A stretch of DNA of 52,539 bases, from contig NZ_BOPH01000047.1 in the NCBI RefSeq assembly GCF_016863655.1, forward strand, positions 1 to 52,539, given 5' to 3'. The position numbers and the translations under genes were made by a program. Source of the DNA: Virgisporangium ochraceum. Lineage in GTDB: Bacteria > Actinomycetota > Actinomycetes > Mycobacteriales > Micromonosporaceae. The notes beneath the pieces are model-generated. The model saw nothing but the letters and a program-made list of their open reading frames with translations. It was not told where the DNA came from and searched no databases. How positions within the stretch are numbered: position 1 is the first letter of the stretch; each line of letters starts with the position of its first letter. Below are positions 34,651 to 42,337 of this stretch, one piece after another.

Positions 34651-35082
34651 CTACTCGGCGACCCGGCGGGAGCCCGTGTAGTACTCGAACAGCAGACCGC
34701 CGGTGGCGAAGATGATCGACGCCGCGCCGACCATGATGAGCCAGATCTGCATGTACACCAGGCCCAGCGCCGCGACGAAGCACGCCGCCGCCAGGCCGAA
34801 CGGCCAGTAGCTGCCGGGGCTGAAGAAGCCCAGGTCACCGACGCCCTCGGCGATCTCACCGTCGGGCCGGTCCTCGGGGCGGGGCTCGATGCGCCGCGAC
34901 ACCACGAGGAAGAAGCCGCCGCACATGAGCGTCAGGAGCCCGGTGAGGATCAGGCCCACCGTGCCGACCCACTCGACGCCGAGGTCGGCCGGGTTCATCT
35001 CCTTCGTCCACCAGGCGTAGATCGCCGCGACGATGAAGCAGAACGCCGCGATGAGCCCGAAGAGCCGCCATTCGCTTTTCAC
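34651..35082 (-). CDS. ctaF: Cytochrome c oxidase subunit IV, actinobacterial type
   Basis: 143 residues with four membrane helices (LFGLIAAFCFIVAAIYAWW, VGLILTGLLTLMCGGFFLVV, and two near the C-terminus). This small subunit is found in actinobacterial aa3 oxidases and stabilises the complex. The GTG start overlaps the ctaC stop (GTGA). ctaD (subunit I) is not in the window. Confidence 0.92.
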   Translation of the reverse strand: MKSEWRLFGLIAAFCFIVAAIYAWWTKEMNPADLGVEWVGTVGLILTGLLTLMCGGFFLVVSRRIEPRPEDRPDGEIAEGVGDLGFFSPGSYWPFGLAAACFVAALGLVYMQIWLIMVGAASIIFATGGLLFEYYTGSRRVAE

Positions 35083-35999
35083 CGGGTCACCGCCTGCGGG
35101 TCGTTCTGCTCGGGTTCGCGCTGGAACGGCCGCGTCGTGGTGGCGTAGCCCTCCTGGCCGATGGCCTCGAGCGCCTCCGGGGTGCTGCGGCCCTGCTTGC
35201 GCAGGTCGATGTAGCGGGCGAAGTCGCTCTCGCTGACGGCGCGCAGTTCGAAGTTCATCATCGAGTGGTAGGCGCCGCACAGCTCGGCGCACCGGCCGAC
35301 GAACGCGCCCTCCCGGTCGATGGTGACCTGGAACCGGTTGACGATGCCCTCTTCCTCACCGTCTTCCTTGATGCCGCCCGGGAACACGTCGCGCTTGAAG
35401 AGCATCTCCGGCACCCAGAACGAGTGGATGACGTCTTCGGAGTACTCACGGAACTCGATGCGCTTGCCGGTGGGCACCACGAGCACCGGAATGTAGTCGC
35501 TGGCGCCGATCGTGGTGACCTCGGAGCCGGCCGGCCCGGAGACCTCGTCGCCGTCGACGCTCGTGTGCTTGAACTTCCAGTTCCACTTGAACGCCACGAC
35601 GTCGACCACGACGTCGGGGTTCGGCACGCGCCGGTCGACGTAGGTCTGCACGATCGCGGTGTAGTAGAAGAGCACGCAGACCACGAGGACGGGGATGACC
35701 GTGTACAGGAACTCCAGCGGCATGTTGAACCGGGTCTGCGGCGGCAGCTCGTCGCCCCGCTTGCGGTAGCGCACCACGCACCAGAAGATCAGGCCCCACA
35801 CGAAGACCCCGACCACCAGCGCGGCGATGCAGGCCGCGATCCACAGCTCGTACATTCGACGGCCCTCGGGCGTGATGCCCTTGAACCACCCGAAGCCCCG
35901 CACGCTCTCGTCGAACGAGCAGCCCGAGAGCAGCACCGCGACGGTGACTCCCAGGCCGGCCAGCCGGGCCAGGCGCCACCCGCGTTCCCTTGCCAACAC
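35079..35999 (-). CDS. ctaC: Cytochrome c oxidase subunit II (CuA)
   Basis: 306 residues. A lipoprotein signal with lipobox LLSGCSF ends near residue 27. Two membrane helices follow (YELWIAACIAALVVGVFVW and LEFLYTVIPVLVVCVLFYY), then the CuA cupredoxin domain with VIHSFWVPEMLF and the copper ligands in CAELCGAYHSMM. It accepts electrons from QcrC. AGGAG lies 5-6 nt before the GTG, which is a solid start. It is divergent from the cysteine desulfurase gene. Confidence 0.95.
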   Translation of the reverse strand: MLARERGWRLARLAGLGVTVAVLLSGCSFDESVRGFGWFKGITPEGRRMYELWIAACIAALVVGVFVWGLIFWCVVRYRKRGDELPPQTRFNMPLEFLYTVIPVLVVCVLFYYTAIVQTYVDRRVPNPDVVVDVVAFKWNWKFKHTSVDGDEVSGPAGSEVTTIGASDYIPVLVVPTGKRIEFREYSEDVIHSFWVPEMLFKRDVFPGGIKEDGEEEGIVNRFQVTIDREGAFVGRCAELCGAYHSMMNFELRAVSESDFARYIDLRKQGRSTPEALEAIGQEGYATTTRPFQREPEQNDPQAVTR

Positions 36000-36085
36000 C
36001 TGAGCTCCTGCCTCATGACGGCAAACAACCGATCCAGCCGCACATTACTCGACGTCGCCGCCCGGTTTGGCGTGGGGGCCGAACG

Positions 36086-36091
36086 TACCGT
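36086..36091 (+). promoter_or_regulatory. -10 element, leaderless cysteine desulfurase
   Basis: TACCGT ends 7 nt before the GTG at 36098 and there is no Shine-Dalgarno. It lies in the 98-bp divergent gap with ctaC. Confidence 0.4.
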
Positions 36092-36097
36092 TGTGTC

Positions 36098-37183
36098 GTG
36101 CCTGGGTATTTCGACGCCGCTACGGCGGCACCTCTCCATCCGGTTGCCGTACAGGCGATGCGGGCCGCGTTCGAGGTCGGCTGGGCCGATCCCGGGAAGC
36201 TGTATCCGGTGGCGCGCCAGTCCCGCCAGCTGCTCGACGCCTCGCTGGAGGTGCTGGCCGAGGCGCTCGGGGCGCACCGGGACGAACTGCACCTCACCGC
36301 CGGCGGCACCGAGGCCGCCCACCTGGCCATCGACGGCGTCCAGCACACCGGGGCCGTGGTGCACTCGGCGGTCGAGCACTCGGCGGTCATCAAGGCGGCG
36401 AACGGCCGCGCTCACGTGGTCCCGGTGGATCTTTACGGAAGGGTCGACGCCGACGCCTTCGCGACGGCCGTGCGCACGACGGATCCCGCCGTGGCCGCGC
36501 TGCAGAGCGCCAACCACGAGGTCGGCACCACGCAGCCGGTGGCGGAGGTCGCGGCCGCGTGCCGGGAGGCCGGGGTGCCGCTCTACGTCGACGCGGCGCA
36601 GTCGGTGGGCCGCCAGGCCGTGCCCGGCGGGTGGTCGCTGCTGTCGGCCAGCGCGCGCAAGTGGGGCGGACCGGCGGGCGTGGGCGTGCTCGTGGTGCGC
36701 AAGGGCACCCGCTGGGCCGACCCGCGGCCGATGGCACCGCCGGTGAACGTTCCACTGGTGGTGGGCGCGGCCGCCGCCGTGCGCGCGGTGGTCGCGGAGG
36801 CCGAGGCCGAGTCGCGCCGGCTCGGAGCGCTGGTGGACCGCGTGCGCGCGGGCCTGGTAGCGGCGGTCACCGACATCGAGGTGGTGGGCGACCCGGTCGA
36901 CCGGCTGCCGCACATCGTGACGTTCTCCTGTTTGTACGTCGACGGCGAGGCGCTGCTGCACGGCCTGGCGCGGGAGGGGTTCGCGGTGTCGTCGGGGTCG
37001 GCGTGCACCGCCGACACGCTGCGCCCCTCGCACGTGCTGGCCGCGATGGGCGTGCTGACCCACGGGAACGTGCGGGTGTCGCTGCACCGCGAGACGACCG
37101 ACGACGAGGTCGACCGGTTCCTGGCGGTGGTGCCGCGGGTGGTGGACCGGCTGCGGGCCGAGGCCGGGGTGGTGGGGCTGTGA
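36098..37183 (+). CDS. Cysteine desulfurase family protein
   Basis: 361 residues, PLP-dependent aminotransferase class V. The starting motif YFDAATAAPLHP, HSAVEHSAV (PLP stacking His), VDAAQSVGR, the PLP lysine in SASARKWGGPAG, and the catalytic cysteine loop VSSGSACTADTLRPSHVL are all present. It releases sulfur from cysteine as a persulfide. The adjacent tusA gene starts in its stop codon, so the sulfur probably goes first to TusA. This differs from the SUF-linked desulfurase; whether it supplies tRNA thiolation, cofactors or Fe-S assembly is open. Confidence 0.9.
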   Translation: MPGYFDAATAAPLHPVAVQAMRAAFEVGWADPGKLYPVARQSRQLLDASLEVLAEALGAHRDELHLTAGGTEAAHLAIDGVQHTGAVVHSAVEHSAVIKAANGRAHVVPVDLYGRVDADAFATAVRTTDPAVAALQSANHEVGTTQPVAEVAAACREAGVPLYVDAAQSVGRQAVPGGWSLLSASARKWGGPAGVGVLVVRKGTRWADPRPMAPPVNVPLVVGAAAAVRAVVAEAEAESRRLGALVDRVRAGLVAAVTDIEVVGDPVDRLPHIVTFSCLYVDGEALLHGLAREGFAVSSGSACTADTLRPSHVLAAMGVLTHGNVRVSLHRETTDDEVDRFLAVVPRVVDRLRAEAGVVGL

Positions 37184-37395
37184 AGGTCCTGGACGCCCGG
37201 GGCAAGCGGTGCCCGCTGCCGGTGATCATGCTGGCCCGCCTGGTGCCCGAGGTCGAGGTGGGCTCGGTGGTGCGGGTGCTGGCCGACGACCCGGCCGCGG
37301 CGGTCGACATCCCGGCGTGGTGCCGCCTCCGCGGGCAGGAGTTCGTCGGCGCGGTCGAGGACGGGCCGGGCTACGACGTGCGGCGGGTGCGCTGA
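37180..37395 (+). CDS. tusA: TusA-family sulfur carrier
   Basis: 71 residues, complete. The N-terminal CPxP motif KRCPLPVIMLA carries the persulfide-forming cysteine; the rest follows the two-layer TusA fold (VVRVLADDPAAAVDIPAW). It takes sulfur from the cysteine desulfurase, with which it overlaps by 4 nt (GTGA). The acceptor is unknown, as no tusBCDE or tRNA-thiolase genes are present. Its 3' end overlaps the convergent DUF4395 gene by 25 bp. Confidence 0.9.
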   Translation: MKVLDARGKRCPLPVIMLARLVPEVEVGSVVRVLADDPAAAVDIPAWCRLRGQEFVGAVEDGPGYDVRRVR

Positions 37396-37784
37396 AGCGC
37401 CACGTACACCTCGCAGCCGAGGCACAGCCCGAACGCGGCGTTGAGAAACGCGGCGGCCAGTCCGAGCCCGGCGAAGGTGGCACCGAGCCCGGTGAGCCCG
37501 CCCAGGTAGCCGACCGTGGCCACCGCCAGGAACGCCAACCCGACCCGCTGCGCGAACCTGACGGGTTCCGGGCTCTCCTTCTCCGTGGGCGGCCGCAGCC
37601 GGGGCCGCACGAGCCACCGGTAGACGAGCGCGTACGGGTTCCAGCCCGGGTCGACCGACCCGAGGGCGAACGCGGCGGTCTGCGCGAGCGTGAGCCAGCC
37701 GCTCCCGGTCACCAGCACAACCACCAGCACGACGGCGGTGACGGCCGCGACGAACCGCGGTCCGCGGGGGTCGAGGCCGGTCAC
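37371..37784 (-). CDS. DUF4395 membrane protein
   Basis: 137 residues, four predicted membrane helices in two hairpins. The segment between the hairpins is the DUF4395-type NPYALVYRWLVRPRL, and the C-terminus has the conserved FGLCLGCEVYVAL with a CxxC pair near the membrane. The family often sits beside thioredoxin-like and sulfurtransferase genes, which points to membrane thiol or sulfur handling; its activity is not established. The GTG start overlaps the thioredoxin stop (GTGA). Confidence 0.8.
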   Translation of the reverse strand: MTGLDPRGPRFVAAVTAVVLVVVLVTGSGWLTLAQTAAFALGSVDPGWNPYALVYRWLVRPRLRPPTEKESPEPVRFAQRVGLAFLAVATVGYLGGLTGLGATFAGLGLAAAFLNAAFGLCLGCEVYVALQRTRRTS

Positions 37785-38143
37785 GGGGTCACCGCCGCTT
37801 CCAGGTCGGCCCGCTTCGGGACGCCGGTGGCGCGCCACACGGGCTTGCCTTCTTCATCGAGGACGAACAGGGTGGGTGCCCGCCACACGTCGAAGGCCCG
37901 GGCCCGGTCGAGGTCGACGGACGCGTCGACCTCCCGGTACGGGGCGTCGATGGTGGCGCAGAGCTCGCGGACCCGCGCGCAGGTCGAACAGGTCGGCGTG
38001 GTGAACAGCAGCAGGCTCACACCGCCGCCTCCGGCTCCGACGCTCCTCGGCCGGCCCTGGCGGCGGCGCCACCCGACGCCGACGATCGTGGCGGCCACCA
38101 GCACGGCGGCCGCCACGACCCATCCACTCCCGCTTGCTCCCAC
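37781..38143 (-). CDS. Membrane-anchored thioredoxin-like protein
   Basis: 120 residues. One N-terminal helix (WVVAAAVLVAATIVGVGW) followed by RRRQGR suggests an N-out, C-in anchor with the thioredoxin domain in the cytoplasm. The active site is TPTCSTCARV (CxxC) and the cis-Pro is in WRAPTLFVLDEEG. It probably reduces disulfides or persulfides. It is coupled to the DUF4395 gene, whose CxxC is a possible redox partner. GGAG precedes the GTG at 38143. Confidence 0.83.
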   Translation of the reverse strand: MGASGSGWVVAAAVLVAATIVGVGWRRRQGRPRSVGAGGGGVSLLLFTTPTCSTCARVRELCATIDAPYREVDASVDLDRARAFDVWRAPTLFVLDEEGKPVWRATGVPKRADLEAAVTP

Positions 38144-38172
38144 CGGTCTCCACGCTAGGCCCGGCCGGCGGG

Positions 38173-38207
38173 AAAAACTACCCTTCTCCTACGGCGAAAG
38201 TAGGAGA
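38173..38207 (-). terminator. Terminator of the PfkB kinase gene
   Basis: On the minus strand, TCTCCTAC (38200-38207) pairs with GTAGGAGA (38185-38192), an 8-bp stem with a 7-nt loop. A TTTTT run (38173-38177) follows 7 nt later. It lies 13 bp after the kinase stop codon and is one of the few hairpins here with a U-tract. Confidence 0.65.
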
Positions 38208-38220
38208 TCCCCCTCACGTG

Positions 38221-39198
38221 CTACGGGAGGAACGGACGCACCTCGTCAGCGGCGTCGTCGCCGTACGACTCGGCCAGCCGCTTCGCGAACTCGTCGCCGC
38301 GCAGCACGTACTCCTGCGGGCCGACGGTCTCCAGGACCATCGTCGCCAGCAGCGCGCCGACCTGCGCCGAGCGCTCCAGCGACAGCCCCCACGACACGCC
38401 GGCGAAGAACCCGGCGCGGAAGCCGTCGCCGACGCCGGTGGGGTCGAGGATCTGCACCTCGCGGGCGGCCGGGACCTCGATCGGCGCGGGCAGGTCGCGG
38501 CCGACGATGCGCACGCCCTGCGCGCCCAGCGTGGTGATGTGCACGCCGACGAGGCCCAGCAGGTCGGCGTCGGTGAGGCCGGTCTTCGACCGCAGCAGGT
38601 CGGCCTCGTAGTCGTTGGTGATCAGGTAGGCGGCGCCGTCGATGAGCTGCCGCGCCTCGGCGCCCGACATCCGGGCCAGCTGCTGCGACGGGTCGGCGAC
38701 GAACGCGTAGCCGCGCTCCCGGCTCTCCTCGGTGTGCCGGACCATCGCCACCGGGTCGTTCGGGCTGATCAGCACCAGGTCGAGGCCGCCCAGCCGCGCG
38801 GCGGTGGGCTGGAGCTCGATGTTGCGGGCCTCGGCCATCGCGCCGGCGTAGAACGAGGCGATCTGGCACAGGTCGTCGTCGGTGGTGCACACGAACCGGG
38901 CGGTGTGCGCCGTCTCACTGACCAGCACCGACCCGCAGTCGACGCCGTGCCGCTCCAGCCAGGACCGGTACTCGGCGAAGTCCGACCCGACCGCGCCCAC
39001 GAGGGCGGCCGCCACGCCCAGCTGGGCCAGCCCGAAGCAGATGTTCGGACCGATACCGCCGCGCCGCACCACGAGGTCGTCGACGAGGAACGACAGCGAC
39101 ACCTTGTGCAGCTGGTCGGGAAGCAACTGCTCGGCGAAGCGACCAGGGAAGTGCATCAGGTGGTCGGTGGCGATCGAGCCGGTGACGGCGATCTTCAT
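38221..39198 (-). CDS. PfkB-family carbohydrate/nucleoside kinase (AdoK-like)
   Basis: 325 residues. The PfkB signatures are RRGGIGPNICFGLAQLG near residue 46 and the ATP/catalytic motif LDPTGVGDGFRAGFFAG near 255. The gene order (ErpA-like gene next door, nadA and cobT further along) matches mycobacterial Rv2202c, adenosine kinase, and the N-terminal GSIATDHLMHFPGRF agrees with that subgroup. The preferred call is adenosine kinase, but another sugar kinase is possible. A 119-bp gap with a terminator separates it from the upstream erpA gene, so it has its own promoter. Confidence 0.85.
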   Translation of the reverse strand: MKIAVTGSIATDHLMHFPGRFAEQLLPDQLHKVSLSFLVDDLVVRRGGIGPNICFGLAQLGVAAALVGAVGSDFAEYRSWLERHGVDCGSVLVSETAHTARFVCTTDDDLCQIASFYAGAMAEARNIELQPTAARLGGLDLVLISPNDPVAMVRHTEESRERGYAFVADPSQQLARMSGAEARQLIDGAAYLITNDYEADLLRSKTGLTDADLLGLVGVHITTLGAQGVRIVGRDLPAPIEVPAAREVQILDPTGVGDGFRAGFFAGVSWGLSLERSAQVGALLATMVLETVGPQEYVLRGDEFAKRLAESYGDDAADEVRPFLP

Positions 39199-39266
39199 AG
39201 GGGAACCCCAGATGGACGGAGAGCGAAAATCCGGCAGCGATCAGCGTACCGAGGGACGGCCCGGGA

Positions 39267-39308
39267 GCACGACGGGCCTGCCGGACGTGTCCGGCAGGCC
39301 CGTCGTGC
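39267..39308. terminator. Terminator downstream of the HesB/ErpA gene
   Basis: A perfect 19-bp stem (39267-39285 with 39290-39308) and a 4-nt loop, 8 bp beyond the erpA stop. No U-tract. Confidence 0.85.
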
Positions 39309-39316
39309 GGGAACGA

Positions 39317-39688
39317 CTAGTGGAACGAGTCGCCGCAGGCGCAGGAGCCCTGGGCGTTGGGATTCTCGATGACGAAGCCCTGTGCGTCGATGCGGTCGAG
39401 GTGGTCGATGCTGGCACCCGACAGGTACGGGATGCTCATCCGGTCGACGACGAACTCGAAGCCGTCGTAGGCGTCGACCTTGTCACCGTCGAGCGGGCGG
39501 TCGCACCAGAACAGCTCGTAGCGCAGGCCGGAACAGCCACCCGGCTGCACGCGGACACGCAGCCGCAGGTCGTCGCGCCCTTCCTGGGCCAGAAGAGCCT
39601 TGGCCTTCGAGGCGGCAGAGTCGGTCAGCGTCACGCCGGTGTTGTTGGCGGCGCCTTCCTTGACTTCTTCGGTGTGCGAAGCGGTCAC
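39317..39688 (-). CDS. erpA: HesB/IscA-type Fe-S carrier (ErpA-like)
   Basis: 123 residues. The A-type carrier pattern is complete: GGCSGLRYELFW with the first cysteine, and NPNAQGSCACGDSF with the C-x-C pair. It holds and delivers [2Fe-2S] or [4Fe-4S] clusters to apoproteins; possible clients in the window are QcrA and NadA. GTG start with AAGGAG 9 nt upstream. Synteny matches Rv2204c. The short acidic N-terminal extension is typical of actinobacteria. Confidence 0.93.
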   Translation of the reverse strand: MTASHTEEVKEGAANNTGVTLTDSAASKAKALLAQEGRDDLRLRVRVQPGGCSGLRYELFWCDRPLDGDKVDAYDGFEFVVDRMSIPYLSGASIDHLDRIDAQGFVIENPNAQGSCACGDSFH

Positions 39689-39741
39689 GATGTGTTGCTC
39701 CTTGGCGCTTGATTGCAGTTACTTGGCGTTTGGGACACGTC

Positions 39742-39765
39742 GTGATGGTCAACACGCGTCACCAC
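39742..39765. promoter_or_regulatory. Imperfect palindrome upstream of erpA
   Basis: GTGATG (39742-39747) and CACCAC (39760-39765) are near-complementary arms in the erpA upstream region, with TTGACC nearby on the minus strand. It may be an operator; no known regulator motif was recognised. Confidence 0.25.
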
Positions 39766-39792
39766 GGACAGCATTCCCATTGTCTCACGCTC

Positions 39793-40917
39793 TCAGGAAC
39801 CCGCCCACTGGCCGGCGAGCCGTTCCGCGAGCCTCCGCAGCCCGTCCGCCGGCCGGGACATCGCTTCCTCGACGCCGCCCAGCTCGTCCACCAGCGAATG
39901 CGCCTCGGTGACTCCGGCCGCGGCGGCCTCCCGGCGGCCGGCGCTCACGCGTCCCGCCAGCACCACGCACGGCACGCCGCGGTCGCGCGCGCCGGCCGCG
40001 ACCCCCGAGACCACCTTCCCGCGCAGCGACTGGTGGTCGAACGAGCCCTCGCCGGTGATCACCACGTCGGCGTCGTCGAGCTGCGCGTCGAGGCCCACCG
40101 CGGCGCGGACCAGGCCGATCCCCGACTCGACCGTGCCGCCGAGCGCGAGAAGGGCGGCGCCGATGCCGCCGGCCGCGCCGGCGCCGGGCCGCGCCGCCAG
40201 CTCCGGCGGGCACCGTTCCAGATCCCTTTCGAGGACGGAGGCGAAGCGCTCCAGCGCGGCGTCGAGGCGCATCACGTCCTCCAGTTCGGCGCCCTTCTGC
40301 GGGCCGAAGATCGCGCTGGCGCCGTGGATACCGGTGAGCGGGTTGTCGACGTCGGTCGCGGCGACCAGCGTCACACCGGCCCGCAGCCGGGGCGTCCCGG
40401 TGAGGCCGACACAGCCGGCCAGGGCGGCGCCCCCGTACGGCAGCACCAGGCCGGCCCCGTCGACCGGGGCCGCGCCGAGCGCGGCGAGCATGCCGGCGCC
40501 GCCGTCGTTGGTGGCCGAGCCGCCGAGGCCGACCACCACCCGCCGCACGCCCGCCTCCATGGCCGCCACCAGCAGCACGCCCAGGCCGTAGGACGTGGTG
40601 CGGTTCGGGTCCCGCTCACCCCGGTCGAGCAGGTGCAGCCCGCACGCCTGTGCGCTCTCGACGTACGCGGTGTCGCCGGCCACCAGCACCTCACCGGTCA
40701 CGCGGCGGCCGAGCGGGTCGACGATGGGCACCGGGAGCCGGTGGCCGCCCAGCGCGGCCGCCAGGACCTCGACGAACCCGGGCCCACCGTCGGCGAGCGG
40801 AAGTGTGACCACCTCGTCGCGCGGGGACCGGGCCCGCCAGCCGGCCTCGACGGCGGCGGCCGCCTCGACGGCCGACAGGGTGCCGGCGAACTTGTCCGGA
40901 CAGATCAGCACCCGCAT
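39793..40917 (-). CDS. Glycerate kinase (GarK/GlxK family)
   Basis: 374 residues. Phosphorylates glycerate with ATP. The family start RVLICPDKFAGTLSAVEAA, the conserved VGLGGSATNDGGAGMLAALG, and VVITGEGSFDHQSLRGK are all present. The length is normal. Like Rv2205c it follows the Fe-S carrier gene, though a promoter gap of about 100 bp lies between them. The ATG at 40917 lacks a Shine-Dalgarno; a leaderless start is possible. Confidence 0.92.
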   Translation of the reverse strand: MRVLICPDKFAGTLSAVEAAAAVEAGWRARSPRDEVVTLPLADGGPGFVEVLAAALGGHRLPVPIVDPLGRRVTGEVLVAGDTAYVESAQACGLHLLDRGERDPNRTTSYGLGVLLVAAMEAGVRRVVVGLGGSATNDGGAGMLAALGAAPVDGAGLVLPYGGAALAGCVGLTGTPRLRAGVTLVAATDVDNPLTGIHGASAIFGPQKGAELEDVMRLDAALERFASVLERDLERCPPELAARPGAGAAGGIGAALLALGGTVESGIGLVRAAVGLDAQLDDADVVITGEGSFDHQSLRGKVVSGVAAGARDRGVPCVVLAGRVSAGRREAAAAGVTEAHSLVDELGGVEEAMSRPADGLRRLAERLAGQWAGS

Positions 40918-40978
40918 GGAGGTGGAGTCTGTCAGGTCACACCGCCGGAACGGGAATAGGCGAGCGGGATCATGCAAT

Positions 40979-40984
40979 TATTAT
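40979..40984 (+). promoter_or_regulatory. -10 element, leaderless nadA
   Basis: TATTAT in an AT-rich patch (40973-40988), ending 5 nt before the GTG at 40989, with no Shine-Dalgarno. It is the most AT-rich -10 in the window and lies in the 71-bp divergent gap with the glycerate kinase. Confidence 0.5.
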
Positions 40985-40988
40985 CAAC

Positions 40989-42152
40989 GTGAGCTTTACT
41001 GAGCCGTCGCCCACCGCCACCGCCCTGCTCCTGCTCGGCCGCGGCAGCGACCCGTCGAGCGAACGCGGGGTCGACTGTCCGGGCGAGCTGCCCTCCCCCA
41101 GCGACCCCGACCTGGTCGCCCGCGCCGCCGCCGCCAAGGCCGCCCTCGGCGACCGGCTGTTCATCCTCGGGCACCACTACCAGCGCGACGAGGTCATCCA
41201 GTTCGCCGACGTCACGGGTGACTCGTTCAAGCTCGCCAAGGACGCGGCGGCCCGGCCGCAGGCCGAGTACATCGTGTTCTGCGGCGTGCACTTCATGGCC
41301 GAGTCGGCCGACATCCTCACCGCGCCCGAGCAGAAGGTGATCCTGCCCGACCTCGCCGCCGGCTGCTCGATGGCCGACATGGCGGTGCTCGGCCAGGTCG
41401 AGACCGCGTGGGAGCGGCTCGCGTCGCTCGGCCTCGCCGACACGACGGTGCCGATCACCTACATGAACTCCAGCGCCGACATCAAGGGCTTCGTCGGGCG
41501 CCACGGCGGCACCGTCTGCACGTCGTCGAACGCCGAGCGGGCGCTGAAGTGGGCGTTCGAGCGCGGCGAGCGGGTCATCTTCCTGCCCGACCAGCACCTC
41601 GGCCGCAACACCGCGGTACTGGAGCTCGGGCTGAGCCTCGACGACTGCGTGCTCTACGACCCGCACAAGCCCGGCGGCGGCCTCACCGGGGAGCAGCTGG
41701 CGAACGCGAAGATGATCCTCTGGCGCGGGCACTGCTCGGTGCACGGCCGCTTCACGCTCGACAGCGTGAAGGAGGTGCGCGAACGGGTGCCCGGCGTCAA
41801 CGTGCTCGTTCACCCGGAGTGCCGGCACGACGTGGTGCTCGCCGCCGACTTCGTCGGCTCGACCGAGTACATCATCCGCACGATCGAGGCCGCGCCCGCC
41901 GGCAGCAAGTGGGCCATCGGCACCGAGCTGAACCTCGTGCGGCGGCTCGGCAACGCCCACCCCGACAAGCAGATCATGTTCCTGGACCGCACCGTCTGCT
42001 ACTGCTCGACGATGAACCGCATCGATCTCCCCCACCTCGTGTGGGCGCTCGAGGAGCTGGTCGCGGGCCGGGTGGTCAACGAGATCACGGTCGATGCCGA
42101 CACCGCGCACCACGCCAAGGCGGCCCTGGCGCAGATGCTGGCACTGCCGTAG
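40989..42152 (+). CDS. nadA: Quinolinate synthase A
   Basis: 387 residues. Condenses iminoaspartate with dihydroxyacetone phosphate to quinolinate for NAD. The [4Fe-4S] cysteines are in YIVFCGVHFMAESADIL, VHPECRHDVV and TVCYCSTMNR; substrate residues lie in FILGHHYQRDEV and YMNSSADIKGF. nadB and nadC are not in the window. As an Fe-S enzyme it is a likely client of the ErpA-like carrier encoded 1.3 kb away. GTG start, predicted leaderless. Confidence 0.96.
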   Translation: MSFTEPSPTATALLLLGRGSDPSSERGVDCPGELPSPSDPDLVARAAAAKAALGDRLFILGHHYQRDEVIQFADVTGDSFKLAKDAAARPQAEYIVFCGVHFMAESADILTAPEQKVILPDLAAGCSMADMAVLGQVETAWERLASLGLADTTVPITYMNSSADIKGFVGRHGGTVCTSSNAERALKWAFERGERVIFLPDQHLGRNTAVLELGLSLDDCVLYDPHKPGGGLTGEQLANAKMILWRGHCSVHGRFTLDSVKEVRERVPGVNVLVHPECRHDVVLAADFVGSTEYIIRTIEAAPAGSKWAIGTELNLVRRLGNAHPDKQIMFLDRTVCYCSTMNRIDLPHLVWALEELVAGRVVNEITVDADTAHHAKAALAQMLALP

Positions 42153-42300
42153 CCAGTTACTTTTCGTAGTCGTGTAACTCCCTCACGGCTTCGTGCCAGG
42201 TCAACGCGTCGGTCGATTCGCAGGTGATGGTCTTGTGGTTATGCTGCGTCGGCAACGTCACGGATCGGGTACCTGAATCGATCCGTTCGACTACCGAGCG

Positions 42301-42309
42301 TTATCCACA
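42301..42309 (+). promoter_or_regulatory. Single DnaA-box-like 9-mer
   Basis: TTATCCACA, the exact consensus DnaA box, 29 nt before the murA-like start. Only one box and no AT-rich unwinding region are seen, so it is not an origin; it may be chance or a DnaA-titration/regulatory site. TATGCT (about 42240) could be the upstream -10. Confidence 0.3.
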
Positions 42310-42337
42310 GACTTTCCGTTTCCGGGTGGAGGCTGCG

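Noticed and set aside
42301..42309. Replication origin at the DnaA-box-like site
   Set aside because: Only one box, no AT-rich region, and no dnaA, dnaN or rpmH genes nearby.
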